Assembly (NCBI RefSeq): GCF_026151205.1
Contig: NC_087078.1
Location: forward strand, 13,437,118-13,501,117
Origin: Bolinopsis microptera
Taxonomy: Eukaryota > Ctenophora > Tentaculata > Lobata > Bolinopsidae
Length of the DNA: 64,000 bases
Direction of reading: 5' to 3'
Both the position numbers and the translations under genes were made by a program. How positions within the stretch are numbered: the first letter of the stretch is position 1; each line of letters starts with the position of its first letter. Under the pieces are notes generated by a model. It saw only the letters and a list, made by a program, of their open reading frames with translations. It ran no database searches and was not told the origin of the DNA. This document shows, piece by piece, positions 9,849 through 19,544 of the stretch.

Positions 9849-12800
9849 ATGGCTAAGGTTTATGTGGGAAACATAGACAGAAGAACTGAAAAGCGAGATC
9901 TTGAACAAGAATTTGGCAGATTTGGGAAGATAAGACAGATTCAAATTTGGGCTGATCGACATCCTGCTGGATTTGCTTTTGTGGAGTATGAAGATGACAG
10001 GTTAGCTTTGCAATTTGACTTTTTATATCTATGACAATAAAAATGAGATAAGCTAGCTCTATAGAAGGTCACAGTACAAAATAACGGTATAAATCAATAC
10101 AATGCTATCCATAAATTCTCAAATCATATCAAACTGAAGCGGATTATGTACAGATTGAACTTGGTGTTGTAAATGTGGAAACTTAAAGAATGGTCAGAAA
10201 TTCCTAGGAATTTATATATTGTGCTATTCATGCATAAATTTGATCTCTGTTCAAAAGTTCTGTGTGTTGCAATAGTTATCAATAATAGTTCCAATGGTTG
10301 TTGCAAATATGTCTGTATTAGAATAATGTTGAAAATGAGGGAACATCCAACTGTCCTTCACACTTCTCCATTGGGATACTCATCTTCAAACTCCACTTCC
10401 TCGATATCAGCGTATCTGAGAGTTTCCTGATCTTCTCCATAGAACCTCCTGTAATTCGACTGAGCCTGAACCATACTTGCTATCTTCTTCACTGGCAGAA
10501 CAAATGCTTCACAACCATACTTGGTGAAAAAGAACACCAGAGGGTAGGCAGCTGCACGTATTGTGTTGATGAAAAGGGAAGCATAAAATGATTTCAGGAT
10601 GACAGGGAACAGTTCTTCACAGTCCTCTAGAAAAGTCAGCTGTGCCCCCCACAGAACATGCTGGAACACTTCAGGAGAATCAGTAATCAGGTAGAAGATC
10701 GCATAAGCAATAACAGTCAATGTATCTTGTGTCTTTTTTACGGAAGCCTCCACATGACCCTGTTTAATATTGGAGTAAAGTATGACATTAGCCAGTAACA
10801 GTGTCCCAGTAACAAGGTAAAAGTAAAGGTACGGGATTACTTCAGTAATAAAGAGCCATGCCATGTAAATTCTTGAGTTCCATCCCCCTAAGAAGTCACT
10901 GTTGATAGGCATAGGGTGAGGAATAAAGGAATAAAAGTGAAACCTTGTGCCCATTATCATAGGTACTGCCAGACAGATACATTCGGTAGCAAACCAAGCC
11001 ACTCCCATCAGGAAAACAAACAGCTTAGTTCTGTTCATGAGGTTACTGAGTACAAGAAGGGCTAAGAGGGCTGCTAGCCACTCATGATTCACTAATTTCA
11101 GAAACCCCCAAAACTGGTTGAATTCATCAGATCCAAAAGCCATGGGTTTCTTGTTGTGAATGTAGCTGATTCCAACAAATAGATCTAGTAGGACAGTCAC
11201 CCAGTTTGAGGCACTGATCATTAATGTACAAACGTCCACTGTACTTTTTATCCCTTTCCTTTTAATGGCATGAGCCACTAGAATGTTCATGGTGAAACCT
11301 AGCACGAAAAATACACAGTTGAGCTGCCCAAATGTATTCTCGATTTTATCATGATCTTTGAAGGTATCTGTTGCATCATTCCAGGCCGGTGTAGTCGGGT
11401 AGTCATTCGATGTCATCTCCTGTAAATGAAGTTTAAGATTTATGAATTGAGTTTTATTCAATATTTCAAACTATTGGGTAACAGTGAAATGAATGAAATG
11501 AAATTAAATAATTTAATGTGCTTGTATATGATTAGCAACTAACACAAGTGTCAAGTGCTAACCATTCTCTGGTTAACAGATTTCAAATGTTTAATTAATT
11601 TGTAGCATGACAGTAAGGTATATAAGATGTTATTTAATTTTGCTTGGGCTATTATATTGACTATTGAGGTTTAATGATGATATGGAATTTGAATTTTATA
11701 TAAATTTACACTATGTGGTTGGGGCATTTTGCATAGTAAATATGGTTACTACTCCTATATATCATATTATTTGATTGGTATTCGATTTCTGATTATTTCC
11801 CTAGGAATATGATTATTATATCTCAATTTGGCTTTAGGTAGGGTGCCCCGCTAAAAGAACTGGATTCTTCCAGGAAGCATCCCGTGCACAGAGCTTGGTC
11901 TACATATATATTAAATTATTAAACATTCATTCTGTATGTGCACGAAAATTTATTTCAATCAAAAAATGCCAGAGCGGTTCTAAAGGGTGAGGTGAAAATA
12001 TTCAGCAACAATCAACTAGATCATCTCAAAATCCAAATTTATTCAGAAAATATCACTTTAGTTATATATCATATAGGAATCATAGGAAGATTTATTGATA
12101 TATTACACCCTTAGAAATAAAGATATACCACCAACAATGCAAGGATTGATGCAAGTGGGCCATCGGTAACAGGAGAAATATGCCTCCACCAAGAAATCCT
12201 TGACAAAATTCTATCATCGAGCCTTAGTGGCTGATGGTATAACTCACTGGATTCTCTAGAGAAGTGGACCCAGGTTGAAACTTATCTCTTTAATCTCACC
12301 ACCGTCTCGACACAAAGAGACAGAACCTTGGCCACGTGTTTTAAAAATGACCGGAGGGGGAGACGGATCCCCACCAGAGGCACATATTAGGTGCGGTAAA
12401 AAAATCGAAATTATGCGGTACCACACCCGACTATAAAGGTAAAATGTGCGGTAAGGTGCGGTAAATTTTTCACAACAGTCCATGACGTTGTGATGTAATA
12501 TAGAGTAATCAGATATTGTGGTGAAGTTACGAATTTTAACTGATACACTATAATCGAAATACGGTAACGACGAGGGTTCCATAACGGCCTGGGCACGGTC
12601 CCGAAAGGGCCTTGGTCACGGTCCCGTAGGGGCCTGGGTAACGGTCCCGAAAGGCCCTGGGTCACGGTCCCGAAAGGGCCTGGGTCACGTGGTAACCGGG
12701 TCACGTGGCCTAGGCATGAGTTCCAAAAGGGCCTGGGTCACAGTCCCGAAAGGGCCTGGGTCAGGGTCCTGATAGGGCCTGGGTCACGTGGTAACTGGGT

Positions 12801-15800
12801 CACGTGGCCTAGGTATGAGTTCCAAAAGGGCCTGGGTCACGGTCCCGAAAGGGCCTTGGTCAGGGTCCCGAAAGGGCCTGAGTCACGGTCCTAAAAGGGC
12901 CCGACTTTTAACATATTTTGGTTTTTACACTCGAAAATCTTAACGCGAAAATGTCAAAATTATGCGAAATTACGCGGGAAATGCTAGATTATGCGGAAAT
13001 ATGCAGAAAATTACAAAATGTGCGGAAATGTGCGGAAAACAATAAATTATGCGGAAATGTGCGGAAAACGGTAAATTGTGCGATCCCGCACCCATCGCAC
13101 CTAATATGTGCCTCTGATCCCCACCACTTTCCAAGCAAGTCACCAGGAGAATACAGTGATCTACACAACTCCCTGTTACCAACGACTCAGGATCCAGAGA
13201 AAGAGAAATAATACAAGAACAAAACAACAGTACTTATCAAATACGGTCATATATAAATAATAATGCTAAAGGCTACCTTTGAAACTGTCTATATTACGTA
13301 GTGATCGTATCTCCCAGGGAAGTGAATACCATGTATTTGGTGTATAGTCAGTGAAACGCCATCAATTGATTTTATTCTTTGTCATTTTAGGAGTCTTTAA
13401 CCTGTAACAATCTCCTTCTACCTTCGATCTGGTATTAGCTGACATCAGTGTGTTTTCAATCTCTACAAGTTTTTTATGTAGTCAGGTGAAATCCCATGTT
13501 CAGCTTTATATGTAAGGAGGCAGACTTTAAAGAAAATCCGTTGGTCAAGAGGAAGGATTTGTGCTCTCTTGTAGTAGGGAAGTAGGTCTTCTGATCGGTC
13601 TTTGATATTGTAGATGAACCGAAACCTTTAATTTTTGTTCATGTCAAATGTCAATGAGGAACTGCTATTGAATATGGGCAGAAAACATCCCTGATTATAT
13701 ATTTTAACGAAATCTTGTAATTATATTTATAAATTTCGTTGAACGACATAGGGACTTATTATTTAAACAAGACTGAGAATCGAGAACCATGTATATGCCA
13801 TTATAAAAGCGAGTGATCAATTTTCGCCCGGATGGAATTCAGTTAAAGAGTTCTGTTGAAAAATATTTGATAAAATCAAATAAATAATAAGAATCACAAA
13901 TACAATTACAAGATCACAGACTTTCAAAAGAAATGATACAAACTTTCAAACAAAAAGCGTCTCGTTTAAAAAGTCAAATACGAAATGCAAAAAACAGCCA
14001 AAAAATAATACAGAAGACTGTTATAATTAAAGAATGCAAAAGAAAGTTCAAATCATCATTTTCGCAACTATATAATAGTCGAAACTTAAGTTGCACTCAC
14101 GCAACAAAGAAATATTGAATCAGTAATAGAGTTGCCATTTTTGTCAACAATTAATTAATTCCATCTGTATGACAAATCTGGGCCCACAGTAGTTTGCTGG
14201 CAGTTGTTCTGTGTAATGACTGAGGCTGAGGGGCCATCCAACAGTAACTGTCCTTCACACCTAGACCTCTTCAACGGGATGCTCCTCAACTTCTTCGATA
14301 TCGGTGTACCTGAGACTTTCCTGATCGTCTCCATAGAACCTCCTGTACCTCGTTTGAGCCTGAACCATATTTGCTATCTTCTTCACTGGCAGAACAAATG
14401 CTTCCCAACCATACTTGGTGAAGAAGAACACCAGAGGGTAGGCAGCTGCTCGTATTGTGTTGATGAAAAGGGAAGCATAAAATGATTTCAGGATGACAGG
14501 GAACAGCTTCTCACAGTCCTGCAGAAAGGTCAGCTGTGCCCCCCACAAAACATACTGGAAGACTTCAGGTATATCAGTTATCAGATAAAACGCTGCATAG
14601 CTAATAACAGTCAACGTATCTTGAGTCTTCTTTCTGGAAGCCTCTACATATCCTTGTTTGATGTTGGAGTAACGTATGACATTAGCCAGTAGCAGAACCA
14701 AGGTGGTCAGGTAAAAGTAAAAGTATGGGATCACTTCGGTTATAAATAACCATCCCATGTAAAATCTTGATTTCCACCCTCCAAGGAACTCGTTGTTGAT
14801 TGGCAAAGGGTGAGGAATGAAGGAGACCCAGATGAACCTAGGACCTAATGCAAGGGGAATCATGAGGAGAATGCACTCTATAATCAATCCGGCTGCAGCC
14901 ATCAGGAAAATGAACAGTTTAGATCTGTTGATAAGGTTACTGAGCACTAGGAGGGTTAACAGGGCTGCTAACCACTCGTTATTCACTATCCTCAGAAACC
15001 CCCACAGTTGGTTAGACTCAAATGATCCAAAAGCCATGGCCTTCTTGTTGTGAATGTAGCTGATCCCAACAAATAGATCTAGTAGGACAGTCACCCAGTT
15101 TGAGGCACTGATCATTAATGTACAAACGTCCACTGGACTTTTTATCCCTTTCCTTTTAATGGCATATGCCACTAGAATGTTCATGGTGAAACCTAGCAGG
15201 AATGATACACAGTTTACCTGAGCAAATGTGCTACCGATTTTATCATGATCTTTAAAAGTATCTGTAACGTGCCATACAGGTGTTACAGTCACAATATCCC
15301 TCTCTTCAAACTGACTTCCGTTCATAGCCTGATACGAAAAGGATATTATAGAAAAGTCTCGTACGCACAATTTGTGATATATCGCATTTCTCCTAGATAA
15401 CAGTATAATTTCGTATGTCTACTAGTATAGCCGTCGTACACGTAGAAACGTAATGTTATGAGAAAAGTTAGCAATAATCAGACTAGGTGCTCTTATCACG
15501 TGATAGCTAGTTGGAATTAGACTCGCTCCTTCTAAATAAGGGACATTGGGAGTTGGGACCTCTTTTTCAATTTAACCACGAATGTAGAAGCGTCAAATTC
15601 AAAGCACGGTCAGCAGTCGTAGGAAATAAACCTGGCAAGCAACAAGTAACGAATATACTGACTCAGAAATAATAATCGAAATATGCGTGGTAAGACTGTT
15701 AAAAACATTGCTCTAAAGATACACTCCGAGAGTGCCAAACAACAACGTGCATGACTAACAACACTCTCAAACACCCGAATATCAAAAATATTACGTACGT

Positions 15801-18800
15801 GATAACGAGAAAAGAATCTGGAAGAATCTGAAAGAATGAGCCTAACTGAACATATCAGAACACATACAATATTCTAGTAATAACACAAACGAAACGTGTC
15901 ATTTAACGCTGTAATTTAAAAATAAATAACTCCACCATCGCCGAGTAAAGCCCATATCAAGTTACAACTGCTAGAATCAGTACAAATGTCTGACATATTG
16001 GTCAGTAGTTTGTGTACCATACAATAAGATTGCACTAGTATAATATACGCACTATATTCTCAAGTAACCTGGCTGTAAGACAACAGAACAACATTCACAC
16101 AGAACTACTACTCGGAGAGGCTACACAACAGAGTTACACGAGAAAGGACAAAGCATGGTCTCCCTCTCTTTCCGTTATTAATACTCTTTTTGTAGCTAAC
16201 CGGAGTATGAGTAGTGGGGTGAGAATCACGTGACACGATCATGTGATCTGTCATTTAATACCGTGAGCTTATTTGACACGTTAGGGAGACAGTGGAGAGT
16301 GTTCAGATCGTGCCGGGTATCTTACCTAACACTTCAGGAAACCTTCCCTAAATACATTGCTAAGAGAACGTGCTCACTAGAGAGTGCTGAGTGTCAACAC
16401 CAGTGTACCGCTGCTGCCGGGACTCATGATCTCATTCGTAGTTAACGTTGCTAAGAGAACGTGCTCACTAGAGAGTGTCAACACCAGTGTACCGCTGCTG
16501 CCGGGACTCATGATCTCATTCGTAGTTAACGTTGTTAACCCCTCTGCAAAACTCGGAGCAAAGAACAAACTGAATATGTGGGAAACGTACTGTGTAGCAT
16601 GTACCGGGGCTCAGGGACCCTGTGTTGTAGATAGTAGGATGTGGAATGTAGGGAATCTAGTCACCGGGACTACACCCAGAATCTGTGTAATTCAATCCAG
16701 TTAAAAGTTTTATTATGTGCGGGGGAGAGATGTGACTAGTGATATAGGGGAGAACATTAAGTCATGTTGTAGAACATTTGTTAACGACCCTGGTGTCGTG
16801 TTATTTCCGTCCTTTTTACCGGTGCTTCCTTGCACTTGTGCCAATGGGTAATATTACGTTGTGGAGAGAAAATATGTTAAAACTGGTCGCCGCCAGTATT
16901 GATGGTGGTAACTAGTTGGGAAGATTAGAGTCTGGAGGTCACACAGAAACATTCTAAAGAACTATCGGCAAATTATAAAACATAGCCTCATATGAACCAA
17001 TATGTTCAACTTTTATTTACTATTATTATTAATCGTTCACTATTTAAAGGCATTTACCGCCAATTACTACCAATTATGATTTACAGTTGATGTCCCTCCG
17101 ACGACGGACGTCCGACAGGTTACATGATATTGCTAATTTTTCTCACTTCAAGGTCTTCTCAGGAGATAGAGTTTCTCCTAACCACTTCATTTCAGGGATG
17201 CAGAAGATGCGATAAAGGACCTGGATGACAGACAGTTTCTGGGTAGTCGACTGAGGGTAGAGTGGGCCAGATCTACCGGACGTAAACCACCTCCCCGCAA
17301 AAGGTAATTCATAGAATGATCCATTAATCGACTAATTGTATCACGATCAGTTGTAGTCATAACTATGGTAACAATTACCAGAAACTAGAGCAATAAAACT
17401 TTATTTTCAGTTTATTAGATGTTGATCTTCGAGCCTTTTAAGCGTTCTAAGATGCTTCATTAAGTCCATGAATTAGTGATTTGAAATAAGTATTTATACG
17501 TATATAATCTGATAATGGGTAATATAATACAAAATGCAACTTAACTTCACGAAAGTGGATATTGATAATTTATTAATTCCAAACCTAATTTGTTGTGGAT
17601 GTAAAGGAATTTGTCATATAAATCCTCATTGAAGTATCCATTAAACCGTTTCCAATTAGGGTTTGTTTCTCCCACGGAAGGTAAATTTGTGTTAAGGTCG
17701 GTATTTCTAGATTTACAAACCATAACTAATGTTCGTGATCTGGTTTTAAAGTTATGCTATGAGTTAAGCTAGATGGAATAGAAAGATCCCTTAAATTTAT
17801 TGAATGAAAAGTTGATAAAGATCAATAAGTAAAGATTAACAAAAACTAAACTAACATACTGTTAACTCCAGCTACCACCATTGTCTGTCACTGATACCTC
17901 TGTGAGCGCTGCACTCTGACTAACGCACTCTTACTCGCACTAAATCTCGTGTCTACTTGCACTCTCTCACGCGCCACACTTCTAAACGCGCTCGCCTCCC
18001 AGACGTACCACCAGTCTTCTCGCACAAGGTGTGCCGGCGTAATGTGTGTTGCTCGCAACACAAGCTCGCAACATGGGGTTGCATCAAGTTGGCGCTCTCT
18101 CAGACCTACCTCAGCTACTCAGACCCCCGGCTTGAAAACAGCTTCTCTCTCATATCCAGACCTTCTCTCTCGTACTTACAATCTAACTGCTATACCTTAC
18201 TAGCTCGCTCTATCTTTGCTATGCGGTACAGGGTAACACTTATATAATAACCAGTTTACTTCCGGGTTTGAACCAAAACAGATTCGTAGACTGAGTTGAG
18301 GACTGTTCTTCGTCAGACAGTGTTTAGCTAGGTCCTTCGAAATCACTGCTCGTAATTAAGATTCAAAACTGCTTTTATCATTTTCAACAAAAAATGCCGC
18401 TTTCTTAGACCAAAGCTTTGCATGAAGGGGAGGTACATTTAAAGTAAGTGTTAGAACTAACCACTAAAAGTGTGTTCTCGCAGGTCTCCTGCTGCTAGAC
18501 GTGGTGGAAGTTATAGACGTTCGCCATCTCCTCCTCCAAGAAACCGGCGCTCCAGGTATAGTATTATACATCTGTTTCTGTTACCCAGATTTGAAGTGAA
18601 ATCCTCGCTCATGTGATTAATTACTTAATTCACCCATTTAAATACCTCATATGTATGGTCATAAACCTTATCTAATTCATGAACTTTCAGTGTAATTCTA
18701 AGAAGAAATTTTCCATCTACCAAGTTTTATTAATTTGCTTATAACCACACCCTACAGGTCTCGCAGTCCCGCTGTCGGCGCTGCAGCAGCTGCCCGCAGA

Positions 18801-19126
18801 AAAAGTCCTTCTCCAACCACGCTGTAATAATAATATACGCCTCAAATATCTGATCATAAGTACTGTGTATAGTTTAGAAAGTTTCAATTCCGTTAATTTT
18901 GCTCATTACTCCTCCTTTCAGATCCCGAAGTCCAGCTCCCCGCCGACGCTCTCCTTCTCCCCGCCGACGCTCTCCTTCTCCCCGCCGACGCTCTCCTTCT
19001 CCCCGCCGGCGCTCTCCTTCTCCTCGCCGCAAGTCGCCATCACCCCGCCGCAGGAGCCCATCTCCTCGCAGACGCTCCTTATCTCGCTCTCCTCGTCGCA
19101 GCAGAACACCTCCCAGTCCCCGATAA
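9849..19126 (+). CDS. SR gene A: SRSF3/SRSF7-like SR splicing factor
   Basis: A nuclear RNA-binding splicing regulator of the SR family. Five coding exons: 9849-10000, 17196-17303, 18484-18555, 18758-18823 and 18922-19126. Every junction is GT-AG and every intron is phase 2, giving 200 residues. Exons 1-2 form one RRM: RNP2-like VYVGNI near residue 4, RNP1-like AGFAFVEY near 40, and the last strand LRVEWARS. Exons 3-5 form the RS domain, with seven RRRSPSP-type repeats in exon 5. No zinc knuckle is present, so the layout is closest to SRSF3. Intron 1 is 7.2 kb and holds two antisense receptor genes. Exon 4 could also end at its own TAA (18825-18827) if the GTAATA donor is skipped, giving a short form. 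The exon chain is inferred from splice sites and phase, not from transcripts. Confidence 0.88.
10358..11416 (-). CDS. Atypical rhodopsin-like 7TM receptor 1 (nested in SR gene A)
   Basis: 352 residues, seven predicted membrane helices at about 32-51, 61-84, 103-126, 132-154, 184-212, 230-256 and 271-298. This suggests a plasma-membrane G-protein-coupled receptor of unknown ligand. Helix 1 has the GFTMN pattern with the usual asparagine. The DRY position after helix 3 reads SNLMNR, and the NPxxY region of helix 7 is replaced by NTIRAAAYP, so coupling may be unusual. I chose the ATG at 11416 because TTTACAG lies three bases upstream. That is a splice acceptor at the same place as in the paralogue at 14261-15325, implying a non-coding first exon. 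The cytoplasmic tail is acidic (DIEEVEFEDEYPNGEV). It sits on the opposite strand inside intron 1 of SR gene A. Confidence 0.85.
   Translation of the reverse strand: MTSNDYPTTPAWNDATDTFKDHDKIENTFGQLNCVFFVLGFTMNILVAHAIKRKGIKSTVDVCTLMISASNWVTVLLDLFVGISYIHNKKPMAFGSDEFNQFWGFLKLVNHEWLAALLALLVLSNLMNRTKLFVFLMGVAWFATECICLAVPMIMGTRFHFYSFIPHPMPINSDFLGGWNSRIYMAWLFITEVIPYLYFYLVTGTLLLANVILYSNIKQGHVEASVKKTQDTLTVIAYAIFYLITDSPEVFQHVLWGAQLTFLEDCEELFPVILKSFYASLFINTIRAAAYPLVFFFTKYGCEAFVLPVKKIASMVQAQSNYRRFYGEDQETLRYADIEEVEFEDEYPNGEV
11417..12375. other. Intron/upstream region, no gene seen
   Basis: This lies upstream of receptor 1 and within SR gene A intron 1. It probably contains the promoter and non-coding first exon of receptor 1, but I cannot place either. 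It is AT-rich with no recognised repeat apart from the target sequence of the adjacent MITE. Confidence 0.4.
12376..13115. mobile_element. Non-autonomous DNA transposon with 10-bp target duplication (MULE-like)
   Basis: A 740-bp element with perfect 20-bp terminal inverted repeats beginning AGAGGCACATATTAGG. It is flanked by a perfect 10-bp direct repeat GATCCCCACC (12366-12375 and 13116-13125). A 9-10 bp duplication is typical of Mutator-like elements, and class membership is inferred from that alone. The interior is a minisatellite of GGTCCCGAAAGGGCCTGGGTCAC-like units (about 12590-12905), followed by repeats of TGCGGAAA (12960-13085). It has no coding capacity. It lies inside SR gene A intron 1, between the two receptor genes. 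Confidence 0.88.
13270..13625 (-). pseudogene. 3' fragment of a CR1/L2-type LINE ORF2
   Basis: The minus strand reads the conserved region downstream of the reverse transcriptase core in CR1-like elements: RFIYNIKDRSEDLLPYYKR, LPLDQRIFFKVCLLTYKAEHG and SPDYIKNL, then a TAG and a frameshift. Beyond the break come TRSKVEGDCYRLKTPKM and WYSLPWEIRS in another frame. It is a 5'-truncated, dead copy and is not the same lineage as the intact LINE at 5-9 kb. The neighbouring MITE inserted beside it. Confidence 0.75.
14261..15325 (-). CDS. Atypical rhodopsin-like 7TM receptor 2 (tandem paralogue of receptor 1)
   Basis: 354 residues, colinear with receptor 1 over its whole length and clearly its tandem duplicate. 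The segments VDVCTLMISASNWVTVLLD and FYASLFINTIRAAAYP are identical in both. Seven membrane helices; helix 1 GFTMN; DRY replaced by SNLINR; NPxxY replaced by NTIRAAAYP. The N-terminus has a possible N-glycosylation site (NGS at residues 2-4). The start is the ATG at 15325, three bases after the acceptor TATCAG; codons upstream of it are probably intronic. Divergence from receptor 1 is greatest in the N-terminus, helix 4 and the second outer loop, as expected if ligand preference differs. Antisense and nested in SR gene A intron 1. Confidence 0.86.
   Translation of the reverse strand: MNGSQFEERDIVTVTPVWHVTDTFKDHDKIGSTFAQVNCVSFLLGFTMNILVAYAIKRKGIKSPVDVCTLMISASNWVTVLLDLFVGISYIHNKKAMAFGSFESNQLWGFLRIVNNEWLAALLTLLVLSNLINRSKLFIFLMAAAGLIIECILLMIPLALGPRFIWVSFIPHPLPINNEFLGGWKSRFYMGWLFITEVIPYFYFYLTTLVLLLANVIRYSNIKQGYVEASRKKTQDTLTVISYAAFYLITDIPEVFQYVLWGAQLTFLQDCEKLFPVILKSFYASLFINTIRAAAYPLVFFFTKYGWEAFVLPVKKIANMVQAQTRYRRFYGDDQESLRYTDIEEVEEHPVEEV
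15326..17195. other. SR gene A intron 1, distal part, with a tandem duplication
   Basis: No gene seen. It probably holds the promoter and 5' exon of receptor 2. CACGTG at about 16228 and CATGTGATC nearby are E-box-like. A direct duplication of about 85-92 bp lies at 16359-16535 and is listed separately. Confidence 0.45.
16359..16535. repeat. Two-copy tandem duplication (~90 bp)
   Basis: The block starting GCTAAGAGAACGTGCTCACT is present twice head to tail (16359-16449 and 16450-16535). The first copy has seven extra bases (CTGAGTG). The copies are otherwise nearly identical, so the duplication is recent. The open frames across it simply repeat and are not a gene. Confidence 0.85.
17304..18483. 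other. SR gene A intron 2
   Basis: No gene seen. Bases 17880-18210 are pyrimidine-rich and less AT-rich than the surroundings, with open frames of low-complexity Ser/Leu/Arg content. The 3' part (from 18366) is the proximal edge of the duplicated segment found again at 24566. Confidence 0.5.
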
Positions 19127-19544
19127 AATAATGTGATGGATAAAACTTTAAAATCATAACGAGCACTGCATAGTTGCCATGTTTCTACTTGTTTACTTTT
19201 TGAACAGTTTTGAGTTGCGATAATGTTAACAGAACACCAGAGCCATGCGAGCTCTTTATTCCTCTGTCGCCCATTTTAACCCAGAAATTAAATTTTATAT
19301 GTTATATTCAAATTTCCGCGTTTGATGATAATTTGTCGAGTTACTCTTGCTTCTTACAATTTTAATTTAAAAGCTGATATCGCTGAATACTTAATGGCTG
19401 ATCAAGTCAAAAAATAATTCTATAATAAATAAATTGCTTGTCATTAAACAAAAGATGCTGCTAGGATTCTATTAAAACTTATGATATCCGAACATCCCAT
19501 ACTTTCCATTCCTAATGTTTTATCGTCCACTCTAGTGTAGCAAG

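Noticed and set aside
17949-18247. Open frames in the pyrimidine-rich part of SR gene A intron 2
   Set aside because: Low-complexity composition, no splice sites in phase with the SR gene, no domain.
18865-19166. Frames on both strands across the SR gene A RS exon
   Set aside because: Shadow frames of the Arg-Ser repeat; only the frame from 18922 fits splicing and family.
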